Assembly: GCA_004114245.1 (NCBI GenBank)
Contig: QZWS01000104.1
Location: 6,136 to 26,477 of the forward strand
Length of the DNA stretch: 20,342 bases
From: Zoopage sp. CT-All
Lineage: Eukaryota; Zoopagomycota; Zoopagomycetes; Zoopagales; Zoopagaceae
Direction of reading: 5' to 3'
This document shows, one piece after another, positions 9,964 to 18,900 of this stretch. Every line of letters begins with the position of its first letter. The stretch's first letter is position 1. The notes under the pieces are model-generated. The model had not been told where the DNA came from, did no database searches, and was given only the letters and a program-made list of their open reading frames with translations. Made by a program: the position numbers and the translations under genes.

Positions 9964-11553
9964 CTAGTATCGCGCTTTATACTGTCGCCTCGAGATTTCG
10001 ACAATGAATGGCAGGTCTTGGCAGCGGCATATGCATCTGGCATCACAGGCATGACATCCGAACGCTACTAGTGTCGCGGAACATGGAATAACACCGCAGT
10101 TTTCCAGTACGATTTTCGTCAGTCGCGGACATCTCTGCTGCAGGGCGTGGAGCATCTCGACAGTCATCCAGGAGGCATCAGCCAGTTCAAGTGCTTCTAA
10201 ATTTGTCCAGCCTTCGCCAAAAGTGCCAAGTATAAGCGAGTGTATGTCAACGGTTTGAGGAAAGCGGAGGCGCAACAGCTTTAGGCCTGGAAATATAGCC
10301 GCATTGGGCGACGATGCTGAAGCCGGAGCAACTGCACGCGAGAATACGGACCAGGCTTCCGGATCATCCCATAGTCCGTTCATGCAGCCAAGCACGAGCT
10401 CTTCGAGAAAGACAGGACGTTGCGTGATTCCAGTCATCCTATGGCAAACCGCAGCCAGTGCTTTCAAAATGCTCACATTCACAGCGATTGGGCGCTCCAG
10501 ACGCACCCATTCCTCAGAAACGTATGGCTCTTTTGTACCTCTGGATGCGCTGTAAATAATTAGTCGCGGTAGTATTTCTAGCCTGCGAAGAGATGAGCCT
10601 GCTTGTACACTGCTGAGCCTTTCCAAGACTGTTTCCGGCAACTCCAAAACCTGATGAAGCCGCAGGTCTTCAAGATGCTGTAGTTCAGAAAGTATGTATG
10701 TGGCTCTGATGATGTGAGTAGCGTCGACAGTGAAATGTGTCAGAGAACCAGCCCTTTGAATGCTTGATGCTGCCACCATATCCAGCTCAAATCCCTTTAC
10801 ACGAAGCCTCTTAATGCTCTGGTTGGGCTTAAATATCAAGTCACCGAGCCTGTTAGGCATATTGTTATGACAGCGAGCTGCGCGGATGTCTATATCTTCC
10901 AAATGAAGACAAGAACGAATCGCGTCGATGACGGTCCCACTTATTATGCTTCCAGCCATATGCAACACCCTCAGGGTGCAATATGCAGATGATATAACAG
11001 CCGATAGTCCAGTCGGCGATATTTGCATGCGATCGACAGCGAATCCAAAACCAGGGTGTGATGAGACCCGTTTGGCAGAAGGATCAGTTGAAAACACTCG
11101 CACTTGCTGGTAAGTATCGGTGCGCCCAACGCTGCCGACAGAGGTATCTGAAATTCGAAAATTATGCGACGCCTCATATGTGTACGCATCCCACGACTCA
11201 CAATGGACGGGAATAGCATTGCAACGAAAATCCAAAAGCCGGGCCGGATCGAGCCGGGCTAGCCCGCTGTCCGTAATCCGCACACACCCACTGATATCAA
11301 CAGCTATTGGCTTGATGCAGATCATTTCGTTGGCCAGTGGTTGCTCGATCACAGCAAATCTGAGCGTCAGAAGTCGCACGAAATCCATGTCGGTGCATCG
11401 CGGGCACATGGAAATGTCGATGCGTCGCCAGGCGTCCGGGATTCGGGCACATTTATTCCGGATCCTTTTGGAGACGGCTAGAAGGGCCAGGCGGTCAGGG
11501 ATGGCTAGTGCGGCGAGGATTGTGACGACGAGCTCCGACGGCAGGCGCTCCAT
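9964..11553 (-). CDS. F-box protein with leucine-rich-repeat region
   Basis: One uninterrupted frame of 529 residues. Residues 3-45 (LPSELVVTILAALAIPDRLA, then LLAVSKRIRN and a W near 42) are a good F-box, the Skp1-binding element of SCF ubiquitin ligases. The body carries irregular LRR-type strands: CVRITDSGLARLD, LRVLHMAGSIISG, HLEDIDIR, HLEDLRLHQVLELPE, LEALELADASWMT and LTKIVLENCGVI. The protein is therefore likely a substrate-recognition subunit acting in cytosol or nucleus. The C-terminus has a cysteine-rich patch (CHACDARCICRC) that could bind metal. No intron is needed. The start codon lies 1-49 nt from the start of the hexosaminidase gene on the other strand, so the two transcripts probably overlap at their 5' ends. 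The target protein cannot be guessed. Confidence 0.85.
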   Translation of the reverse strand: MERLPSELVVTILAALAIPDRLALLAVSKRIRNKCARIPDAWRRIDISMCPRCTDMDFVRLLTLRFAVIEQPLANEMICIKPIAVDISGCVRITDSGLARLDPARLLDFRCNAIPVHCESWDAYTYEASHNFRISDTSVGSVGRTDTYQQVRVFSTDPSAKRVSSHPGFGFAVDRMQISPTGLSAVISSAYCTLRVLHMAGSIISGTVIDAIRSCLHLEDIDIRAARCHNNMPNRLGDLIFKPNQSIKRLRVKGFELDMVAASSIQRAGSLTHFTVDATHIIRATYILSELQHLEDLRLHQVLELPETVLERLSSVQAGSSLRRLEILPRLIIYSASRGTKEPYVSEEWVRLERPIAVNVSILKALAAVCHRMTGITQRPVFLEELVLGCMNGLWDDPEAWSVFSRAVAPASASSPNAAIFPGLKLLRLRFPQTVDIHSLILGTFGEGWTNLEALELADASWMTVEMLHALQQRCPRLTKIVLENCGVIPCSATLVAFGCHACDARCICRCQDLPFIVEISRRQYKARY

Positions 11554-11602
11554 AATGAGCTGGGGTGGGTCAGACGGGTCAGGCTCTCAGGTCCTGTCCA
11601 GC

Positions 11603-13336
11603 ATGCACCTCTTCCTCTGGGTCGCCAGCATTGTGCTTGTGCTATGTATGGCAGCAAGTGCATCCCGCGCTGCCACGATTCACATATGGCCAATACCGCA
11701 GCACGTCGAGCATGGCGAGGATGTGCTCGTCCTGGCGGCGGATTTCCGCATCTCCGTGCATTGTCCCAGCACTGCATCCACCGCGTTCTTGGAGCAAAAC
11801 ATCGAGCGGTACCGGCATATGTTCCTCGAAAATTCATTCAAACCGTTAAAGTCACCGGTAGAGGAGCATGTGGGTGACAAGGCGCTGGCGGTCGTCCGTG
11901 AAGTGGCACTCACCGTCGTCAGCGACGCTATCAACGTCGATGAGGTGGCCCTAGACGAGGCCTATAGGCTGGATATCGGACATGAACGCGTCCATGTTAT
12001 AGCGGAAACGGTCGCCGGGGCGCTTCATGGACTTACTACATTTTCCCATATCTTGGAACGCGTCAACACCACGCTCCTTATTCCGCACGCGCCTTGGCAC
12101 ATTCGCGATCAGCCGGTTTTTTCGCACCGTGGCATTCTCCTCGACACCTCACGGAGCTATTACCCTGTCAAGGATATTCTGCGCACGCTCGAGGCAATGT
12201 CCTGGGTCAAGTTGAACGTGTTCCACTGGCACATTGTCGACGCACATAGCTTCCCGCTGCAGAGCGAGGTCCACCCTGAGCTATCCGAGCACGGGGCCTA
12301 TGCGCCCGATATGATATATAACCGAGAGGATATTCGTGCAGTGATTGAGTACGCGCGTAATCGCGGGATTCGTGTGATTCCGGAAATTGATCAGCCAGGA
12401 CACACCTACGCTTGGCTCAAATCGCATCCGGAGCTGGCGGTGTGTCCCGACATGCAGCCGGACTTTTGCAACTATGGGCCCGCGCCGCCGACAGGGCAGC
12501 TTTCGCTTATCAACCCAGGGACCTATACGCTGCTGCGCGAATTGTTTGAGGAACAGACGCAGTGGTTCCCGGCCCGACACTTTCACGTTGGCGGGGACGA
12601 GGTTAATCAACTGTGCTACTGGATGCATGCCGAAACACGTGCATATTTCGAGCGAACCGGAAATACGCCATACGATCTCATTCGTGACCACATCCCTAGG
12701 GTGCACAAAATGGTTGGCAGCGGTGGCAAGACTCCTATAACATGGGAGGAAGCAGTGCTGGACTACCATGCGCCGGTCGCGTCCAATGTCATCGTGCAAG
12801 CCTGGCGCGGTGCAGACAAGGTTGTGGATGTCGTTCAAGGCCTGAAGCTAAGCGTTGTCGCCTCCCCCGTTGAGTATTATTACCTCGATTGTGGGCGTGG
12901 CGGATATCTCAACTCGCCGCAAGGCTACGACTCTCACTGTGGGCATGTAAAGACCTGGCAGCGGATATACACGTACGATCCATGGGGAGGACTGGCATCA
13001 GGGTCGGAGCGAGCGCTTGTGCTGGGTGGCGAAGTGTGCATGTGGTCGGAGCTGGCGGACCCTGTCGTGTTGGACATGCTCCTTTGGCCACGGTCTGCTG
13101 CTGCTGCCGAGACACTGTGGAGTGGGCGGCATGACGAGGAAGGCCGGGAGAGGACAACATCGGCAGCTATTGCTCGGATGCTGACACTGAGGAGATTGAT
13201 GGTGGAGCGTGGGATAATGGCTGATGTGGTGCAGATGATGTGGTGCGAGCAGAATCCTGGTCACTGCGAAGTGTGTCGTGCAAAGCCGCCGGCGACTGCG
13301 CAGGAGCAGCAAGTTGGCGTGCACGACGAGCTTTAG
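11603..13336 (+). CDS. Secreted GH20 beta-N-acetylhexosaminidase
   Basis: A 577-residue protein without introns. It removes terminal N-acetylhexosamine from chito-oligosaccharides or glycans. I chose the ATG at 11603 because it gives a compact signal peptide (MHLFLWVASIVLVLCMAASA); the ATG at 11555 would add 16 residues. The frame stays open further upstream, but only as the antisense of the F-box gene. After an N-terminal GH20b-like domain (TIHIWPIPQHVEHGEDV) comes the GH20 barrel: SHRGILLDTSRSYYPV, FHWHIVDAHSFP, VIPEIDQPGHTYAW, the catalytic pair Asp332-Glu333 in HVGGDEVN, TWEEAV, VIVQAWRG and LWPRSAAAAETLWSG. All expected active-site motifs are present and the length is normal for a full enzyme. 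In chitin-walled fungi such enzymes serve wall turnover, nutrition or attack on other fungi; which applies here cannot be told. Confidence 0.93.
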   Translation: MHLFLWVASIVLVLCMAASASRAATIHIWPIPQHVEHGEDVLVLAADFRISVHCPSTASTAFLEQNIERYRHMFLENSFKPLKSPVEEHVGDKALAVVREVALTVVSDAINVDEVALDEAYRLDIGHERVHVIAETVAGALHGLTTFSHILERVNTTLLIPHAPWHIRDQPVFSHRGILLDTSRSYYPVKDILRTLEAMSWVKLNVFHWHIVDAHSFPLQSEVHPELSEHGAYAPDMIYNREDIRAVIEYARNRGIRVIPEIDQPGHTYAWLKSHPELAVCPDMQPDFCNYGPAPPTGQLSLINPGTYTLLRELFEEQTQWFPARHFHVGGDEVNQLCYWMHAETRAYFERTGNTPYDLIRDHIPRVHKMVGSGGKTPITWEEAVLDYHAPVASNVIVQAWRGADKVVDVVQGLKLSVVASPVEYYYLDCGRGGYLNSPQGYDSHCGHVKTWQRIYTYDPWGGLASGSERALVLGGEVCMWSELADPVVLDMLLWPRSAAAAETLWSGRHDEEGRERTTSAAIARMLTLRRLMVERGIMADVVQMMWCEQNPGHCEVCRAKPPATAQEQQVGVHDEL

Positions 13337-13337
13337 C

Positions 13338-13444
13338 ATTGATTTGAGAGAGCAGAGAGAGTTATAAGCATCCAAGGTTCCGTAGAGCCAGGGTGACCGT
13401 GTACTTCAGCAAACACAGACCCATTCAATTGATTTGAGAGAGCA
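13338..13444 (+). repeat. 17-bp direct repeat in the hexosaminidase-NAR1 intergenic DNA
   Basis: ATTGATTTGAGAGAGCA occurs exactly at 13338-13354 and again at 13428-13444, 90 bp apart. The first copy begins two bases after the hexosaminidase stop codon and the second ends just before the NAR1 start region. It could be a duplicated control site or the mark of a small duplication; function unknown. Confidence 0.85.
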
Positions 13445-13465
13445 TGCATGCTGACCAGCTGCCTT

Positions 13466-15207
13466 ATGTCACTTTCCAGCGGACTCCGGCTCACCGATCT
13501 CAACGACTTTATCGCCCCCTCTCAAGCATGCATCAAGCCTGCATCCGAGCCGAAGCGTGCACAGGAGATGCCTGCTAGTGACAGAGGCGGCAGTGTACGC
13601 GTCGACGCTGCATCCGGCGACTACCTTGAAACGAATGCTTCAGGCGTCGAGCGCAAATTGGAAGCCGCCAAGATCTCGCTCGAGGACTGCCTAGCATGCA
13701 GGTAATTATATCTGCTCCTGGAGTGCATTGTGACCAGATTGCTTGTGAAGCGGGTGCATCACATCAGCGGAGAGCGTGCTCATTTCGTTGCAGTCGCAGC
13801 AGCAGATATACCAAGTGCTTGACGATAATGCTCGATGGCGTGAAGTATTAGTGTGTATTCTACTATGTATTTGACGGTATATTAGTCGCCAAGCACGACC
13901 AACGGGCTAAAGGTTGTCGTCGTGTCGATTTCGCCCCAGTCGAGGGCCTCGCTGGCAAAGAAATACTCTTTAACCGCGCTTCAGGTGAGTCCTATTTCTC
14001 GTATGCTATTTAGTAAGCACAGTTCAGTGCTTTAGAAAGTTAACTTGGTTCCTGAAGTCAGTTGGCGTGGATCACGTGCTCGATACGTCGTTCTCGCGTG
14101 ACATCAGTCTTGTAGCGGCTGCCCGGGAATTCGTTCATCGGCATAGGCAGGCTTCGAACAGTGGATCGTCTCTACCAGTCATAAACTCGGCTTGTCCTGG
14201 TAGATACCCTTATGCTGGGTTTCAAGTTTGATAGATCACTAGGATGGGTATGCTACGCGGAAAAGACGCATCCACACATACTCCCGCATCTTTCCACTAC
14301 TCGATCGCCGCAGCAAATTATGGGCCGAGTCGTCAAGTGCCATCTAGCACAAGACCTTGATCTGCACCCGGAGCAAATATTTCACATTGCCGTGATGCCG
14401 TGCTTTGATAAGAAGCTCGAGGCGTCGCGTGGTGTATTTGAGGATAGAGGCGTTCGCGATGTTGATTGTGTGATATCGACAGGGGAGCTGGATATTATGC
14501 TAGCGGAGCGTGGCGGTGAGTTGTCGTTGGCTAGTATGCCTGAAGCCGAGCTAGAGTCGAGGTAGTAGTATGCCCGGATGTTGATATCTCTCATTTCTAA
14601 TAGGTTCATCAATGTGCACCGTCCTTGCGGCTCGATAGAGCGACCGCAACTCTTTGGCTCGCCTGGCAACGCCTCGGGTGGCTACCTGGAGTTCATTGCA
14701 CAATATGCGGCTCGGGAGCTCCTCGGTGCATCGCCCGGTACCATCAATGTCCCAGATCTAGCCGGGTGCACGGTGAAAACCATTCGTTCGTCGGATCTGC
14801 GCGAAGTCACTATCAACGTTCCGGGAGCCACCAGGCCTCTGATCTTTGCCGCCGTCTATGGGTTCCGCAACATTCAAAACTTTGTCCGGAAGCTTAAAGC
14901 GAAGCGATGCGGGTATGACTACGTAGAGGTCATGGCGTGCCCAGGAGGTTGCATCAATGGTGGTGGTCAACTGCGACCCGCGGATATGCTAAAACAGGAG
15001 ATGACGTTGGCGCAATGGACTTCTTTGGTGGCTGGCGCTTACAAGGAGGGAGTGGCGGCCTCGTCACCAGAAGACAACGCTGAGGCGATGGCCCTTGTAG
15101 ATACTTGGCTTGGCGGGTGGGACTCTGACGCGGCCAATGAGGCCCTGAGAACGACGTATACGGCAATCCAAGCCAACAGCGTTAGTGCACTGCGGACTGA
15201 GTGGTAG
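13466..15207 (+). CDS. NAR1: Cytosolic Fe-S cluster assembly protein NAR1 (iron-only hydrogenase-like)
   Basis: Six exons: 13466-13701, 13751-13850, 13886-13984, 14028-14199, 14243-14561, 14604-15207; 509 residues. Introns are 35-49 nt and every junction restores family sequence. NAR1/IOP1 is a component of the cytosolic iron-sulphur assembly (CIA) machinery that passes clusters to the targeting complex. The N-terminus [20 protein letters not shown] is typical. The N-terminal [4Fe-4S] ligands are Cys22, Cys75, Cys78 and Cys81 (CLACSGC, formed across intron 1). The H-cluster-like ligands are Cys201 ([12 protein letters not shown]), Cys256 ([13 protein letters not shown]), Cys421 and Cys425 ([13 protein letters not shown]). 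[14 protein letters not shown] is also characteristic. An ATG six codons upstream (13448) could extend the N-terminus. The gene looks complete and functional. Confidence 0.94.
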
Positions 15208-15333
15208 CGTTCCCCTGTCTGCCTAATGCAGGCATGCATGTATTGTTGGGCCGATGCATATCCTGTGCATTTACTTCTACTGTTTAAAAATAGGCGGGCA
15301 GTCTGGATTGATAGAATTGTAATTTGGATGAAT

Positions 15334-16476
15334 TTAGTTCGTCAACCCTTCTCGTACTTGACACGCATGCAGCCATTTTCTCACCCGCTCCATCTTACCA
15401 ATACCCGCATGTAGAGCCTTTGTGACGACTCGCATTAACTCGACCGCTCCAGCACCAACCACACAAGGGTGCTTTTTGCTGCTCAGAGAGTAATTCCCGA
15501 GAATACGGTATGCTGCTGTCAATGGTGTTACAGTTACGCTATCAACATGGTGGACGTCTTCGCCTGTCAGATTTTTGCAGAGAATGCTATCAGGTGATTC
15601 GATGATATAGTTTGTTTGAACCAGGAGCTGGAGCCAGGCCGAATGCGTAAGACATATATAGCGCGCGTACTCGTCTATTTGGTTGCTGACCGACAAGGTA
15701 GAAAAATTGCCTACGATCAAGTATATGAAACGTTCAAAGTCATACGGTGACAACATGCCCGCGTTAATCTGTAAACGCGGATCTTTATCTGACGGCAATT
15801 GTCGCTTGTTGGGTTTAAGAGCATTTGCATGAAATTTAAGGAACGTGAGAATTATATCATTGGCAGAAGTCCTGAAAATAGACCCAGTAGCATTGAAGTC
15901 ATCTGCAGACTGGAGAAGAAAGAAAGGGGTGTCCTTGCCTTGAGGGCGCAAGTTCCCAATGATAGCCAGTGCCTTTGCAAGGTTGAATCGCAGAAGAGTG
16001 AGCAACCTTGGTGGGCCGATGGGAGTCACAGCTGTATAGCATATTGATGGAATTTCATGTACATCCCCGTCTCGGCGAAAGAACTGAAGGAGCTGAAATA
16101 AAGCCAAATACTGCATAGGTTCTAGATGGAGAGATTCGAGATCAAATGGATTGGCAGAAGAATATCCTGCGCGCACCAGATGATGAGCTAGGAGAGCTTC
16201 ATCCTCTGCGTAGATCGTGAAGTAGTGCTTTCCCAAAACATTGAGCAAGTGCTGTACTACCCATCGTTTCGGTCGAGCATTGGCTGGAAAAGTTTTACTT
16301 GTGGATGCTAAAGATAGGCCGTCCTTGTCAGGAAGATACTGGATGAGTTCGGAAAGACACTCCGGCAGCAAGCTATTCAACAATTCACTGCTCTGAGGAG
16401 TCGAAGAATGTACTGCTTTTATAAGGCAAAAAGCAACAATGGCATGCGCAGCAATGAGCTTGATTCGAGGCATCAT
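15334..16476 (-). CDS. Predicted secreted protein with F-box-like motif, function unknown
   Basis: About 380 residues, no intron. I chose the tandem ATGs at 16476/16473 because they open a strong signal peptide (MMPRIKLIAAHAIVAFCLIK, then AVHS); the frame starts 22 codons earlier at 16542, which would bury it. Residues about 37-63 (LLPECLSELIQYLPDKDGLS then LASTSKTF) match an F-box-type helix pattern. The remainder is helical and hydrophobic with scattered aromatic residues (YLALFQLLQFFRRDGD, ERFIYLIVGNFSTLS) and has N-glycosylation-type sites (NFS, NYS, NLT). No enzyme motif is visible. It shares its signal-peptide-plus-F-box layout with the partial gene at 1-1108. Convergent with NAR1, 126 bp between stops. 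It could be an effector-like or wall protein; that is speculation. Confidence 0.75.
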   Translation of the reverse strand: MMPRIKLIAAHAIVAFCLIKAVHSSTPQSSELLNSLLPECLSELIQYLPDKDGLSLASTSKTFPANARPKRWVVQHLLNVLGKHYFTIYAEDEALLAHHLVRAGYSSANPFDLESLHLEPMQYLALFQLLQFFRRDGDVHEIPSICYTAVTPIGPPRLLTLLRFNLAKALAIIGNLRPQGKDTPFFLLQSADDFNATGSIFRTSANDIILTFLKFHANALKPNKRQLPSDKDPRLQINAGMLSPYDFERFIYLIVGNFSTLSVSNQIDEYARYICLTHSAWLQLLVQTNYIIESPDSILCKNLTGEDVHHVDSVTVTPLTAAYRILGNYSLSSKKHPCVVGAGAVELMRVVTKALHAGIGKMERVRKWLHACQVREGLTN

Positions 16477-16938
16477 GTCTGTTGTTGCGTGGTAGGCTTG
16501 GGTTTTGGGATGATGCAAAACCATCATTTCCTGTAATGACAAGATGCAGGTGTATTACTATCTGAATGTACACTGCATTTTACAATTCTCAGCTGTTGCA
16601 GCTATATTACACTATAAGGTATAGTGAATATCCATGTTGGTCTATAGCAAAAGTGGTGGTCAACCCATTAATAACATGCCAACCCATTACAAGCATGATT
16701 ATAACAATAGCAACAGAAGCAAAGATCAACAAATATTGCTTTATTGGCCAACTCATCACCCTATTCTCTGCCTCATATACCTAATACTAATTTGGGAATT
16801 CATTGCAAGGGTAAAATTAGAGTGGTAAATGCTTTATCTGTCACTGTAATGAATGCTAACTGTATGAATTTACACAATAATTCACCAAAGGACTAGAACT
16901 CTATTCTGTCATTGCTACTCCGTCTTAGCTTCTCAATC
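16477..16938. other. AT-rich intergenic stretch, no gene seen
   Basis: About 460 bp clearly richer in A+T than the kinase and hexosaminidase regions. Two short plus-strand frames of 64 and 72 codons (16566-16828) have unstructured composition and no recognisable motif, so they are not called. No tRNA, repeat array or terminator was recognised. Confidence 0.55.
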
Positions 16939-17400
16939 CTACAACATTCCCCGCACCATAGCACTATTCACTTTGACAAATTCATTGATAGATCTGCCCT
17001 TGAATAGTGGATTGGTTAACCTAGTAGTGGACATTGCCAGTGAAGCATAATTGAACTTTTGCGCATCTGTTAGCTCATTGTCTTCAAAGATCAAAGGGTT
17101 TGGAGGAGTTGCGTGAGGACCATAGCCTGCGTCATGAAGCACAAGCATAACTGCATCTATGTCCTCAAGTCCAGCATCATCGCCCTTGTCCAAAGTCTTC
17201 AGGAACATATTTTTATAAGATATTTTCCGCATGAATGACTTGGGGAGGTGTTGGGTCTGCATGAACTGGGAGAATGCAAGCATGTCCGAGAATATATTTG
17301 GGCTGACGTCTTCCATTCCTTTAGCCAAGAATGGGCCATTAGATGATGCAGAGATGCAGCCAGCAAATACAGGGATAATGAGCAGCAGAGTAAAGCGCAT
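16939..17400 (-). CDS. Small predicted secreted protein, function unknown
   Basis: 153 residues from the ATG at 17400, chosen because it begins a classic signal peptide (MRFTLLLIIPVFAGCISASS); an in-frame ATG 25 codons upstream would place 25 polar residues before it. The mature part of about 130 residues has no Cys pair pattern and no family that I recognise. It includes QHLPKSFMRKISYKNMFLKT, an acidic stretch GDDAGLEDIDAV, and AQKFNYASLAMSTTRLTNPL. It lies in the same orientation as, and downstream in map order from, the secreted F-box-like gene, in the same AT-richer segment. Small size, secretion signal and lack of relatives are typical of orphan secreted proteins. Confidence 0.6.
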   Translation of the reverse strand: MRFTLLLIIPVFAGCISASSNGPFLAKGMEDVSPNIFSDMLAFSQFMQTQHLPKSFMRKISYKNMFLKTLDKGDDAGLEDIDAVMLVLHDAGYGPHATPPNPLIFEDNELTDAQKFNYASLAMSTTRLTNPLFKGRSINEFVKVNSAMVRGML

Positions 17401-17954
17401 TTTTGGGTTTCTGGAGATGCAAAGTTGGATGAGGATGGAGGATGAGAGCTGATGGTATGATTGGCAAGACAGCAATGGTGATGGTGTGCAAGATTGCTAT
17501 AGATGTGATGCTTTGCTTGGTGTGTGGGTTAGATGGGTTATTGTAGCAGCTTGGCGAGGTCAGCAGGTGGATGGGGAGAGTGGGGCAGCAACTGGCACAG
17601 CTTTTCCTTTCAAAAATGATTGGCAAGTTGATGATGCTGTTGCAAATACCCCCAAAGATGGCCATGACAACCTCACAGATTGGCTGCCACCCCAATATGT
17701 ATTACTAATGGTCCCACTCACAATTCTAATACTTAGAAAATTGCTAGGTCAAGCTTGAAGTCATGTGGGTTGACCAGTAAGCAACTCAGGTAGTCAGCAC
17801 ATATGTTGTGGACTTCCAGAATGTGCTTGGCAGACAAGCAGATGTTGTGTGCCAAGGCGAGGTGACAAATCAACCGGGCTAACTGGGAGCCGCCATGCTG
17901 GTTGATCGCTGACATCTCGCCAACAGCGCGCTTGACGCCATAGACATCTCCACA
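17401..17954. other. Divergent intergenic DNA between two secreted-protein genes
   Basis: About 550 bp between the start codons of the 153-residue (minus) and 225-residue (plus) secreted proteins. Its right third is the RNase H relic described separately. The left two thirds have a 90-codon plus-strand frame (17486-17758) without recognisable content, ending in a hydrophobic stretch; I do not call it a gene. Promoters of both neighbours must lie here. Confidence 0.5.
17748..17948 (-). mobile_element. Relic of a retrotransposon RNase H domain (DIRS/LTR-type)
   Basis: On the minus strand a 78-codon frame (17733-17969) contains AINQHGGSQLARL, then ALAHNICLSAKHILEVHNIC, then ADYLSCLLVNPHDFKLD. 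This is the layout of the C-terminal RNase H region of retroelements, whose usual form is INxxGG, then aHIPGxxNxxADxxSR, then dphDWxL. The Pro-Gly of HIPG has become LE and the Arg of SR has become Cys, so the copy is decayed. No reverse transcriptase, integrase, recombinase or terminal repeat was seen nearby. DIRS-like elements are my best match by pattern; a Ty3-type origin is possible. Confidence 0.5.
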
Positions 17955-18632
17955 ATGACACGCCTGCATACTGCTCTCTTCATATTTGTTGCTGTCGCCG
18001 CCGTGATGCTTGTCAGCACTGCCATCTCGCCTGTTGCTGCCTCTGGCACTGGCACTGGCACTGGCGCAACTACAAACCAGACCGAGAACCCTCCTGGAGA
18101 TGAAAAAAAGCCATCCTGGTTTTCAAAGTTCAAGCTCTTCAGAAAGAAGTCGGGTGCAAAGTCGGATGCAAGTGCAGGTAATCAAGGCGAGCAGACTCCG
18201 CCGCTTGACCGCGGACCATTCATTCTCGTCGACCCCAGACCTCTCGATAAAAATGCAACTACCGCCTCTGAGGCCATAGAGTTGGGCGCTCTTGAGATCA
18301 AGTATGCGCAAAGATGCACAGATCTGATTACAGCAGTACCAAAGACGATTGGAACATGGGTGACTCTGAAATACAATGAGAGCTCTACAGGGAGTCCTTA
18401 TCACATCTCGCTTCAAACTATTATAGATAGTTTGACTGATATGCTTAAATTCAGAAAGATGACATTTGAGCTAACCAAGGGTTGGGGTCTGAATAGGTTC
18501 GTCCAATGGAGTCGACTCATGAAGGAGGTAAAACTCATAGTAAAGAGGCTTCGCCCTCTTTTCCCGCTCTGGCGGCAATACCTGAAGTACCGGCAATACC
18601 GGCAATTATTTTCTGACATATCAAAATTTTAG
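17955..18632 (+). CDS. Predicted secreted basic protein, function unknown
   Basis: 225 residues, one exon. Residues 1-30 are a signal peptide (MTRLHTALFIFVAVAAVMLV, then STAISPVAA). A low-complexity Gly-Thr run from a GGCACT hexamer repeat (18045-18062) follows, then a Lys-rich stretch (KKPSWFSKFKLFRKKSGAKS) that could be a processing or nucleic-acid-binding segment. The C-terminal half is helical and strongly basic, ending with a YRQ-type repeat (YLKYRQYRQ) from duplicated TACCGGCAA units near 18588-18606. N-glycosylation-type sites occur (NQT, NAT, NES). No family is recognised. The ATG lies 6 bp beyond the RNase H relic, so the upstream DNA is partly transposon-derived. It may belong with the other orphan secreted genes in this segment. 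Confidence 0.65.
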   Translation: MTRLHTALFIFVAVAAVMLVSTAISPVAASGTGTGTGATTNQTENPPGDEKKPSWFSKFKLFRKKSGAKSDASAGNQGEQTPPLDRGPFILVDPRPLDKNATTASEAIELGALEIKYAQRCTDLITAVPKTIGTWVTLKYNESSTGSPYHISLQTIIDSLTDMLKFRKMTFELTKGWGLNRFVQWSRLMKEVKLIVKRLRPLFPLWRQYLKYRQYRQLFSDISKF

Positions 18633-18900
18633 CAAATAGAGCCTGCTGTTTGTCAGCATAACTTGTCTCGAAATTCTTGATAATTCACTGGCTTACAACG
18701 ATGCTTTAACTCAGCTTCGAGAGTTGAACCTAACATGACTATGTGGGGAGCCTGGGACATACCACAACACCTGAGCAGCTTTTGCATGGCGAGATCAAGC
18801 TCTTATTTGTCAATATGTGGAAGGATGATTGGTTAGTACAAGTCTGGACAGATCGGAGATCGCTGAGCATAATCCTATCTGCTGCCTGAGGCATACACAT

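Noticed and set aside
11120-11602. 161-codon N-terminal extension of the hexosaminidase frame
   Set aside because: It is the antisense of the F-box/LRR coding region, lacks family similarity, and would hide the signal peptide at 11603.
13448-13465. Upstream ATG for NAR1
   Set aside because: Possible, but it adds six residues (MLTSCL) not typical of the family, and the ATG at 13466 gives the usual short lead before SGLRLTDL.
16566-16828. Two overlapping plus-strand frames in AT-rich DNA
   Set aside because: Composition is what random AT-rich sequence gives; no motif, and the two frames compete for the same stretch.
17486-17758. 90-codon plus-strand frame between two secreted-protein genes
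   Set aside because: No family motif, no signal peptide, overlaps the antisense retroelement relic and the likely promoter.
18660-18760. Possible tRNA: a B-box-like GGTTCAACTC on the minus strand
   Set aside because: No matching A-box, no acceptor-stem pairing and no clover-leaf could be found around it.
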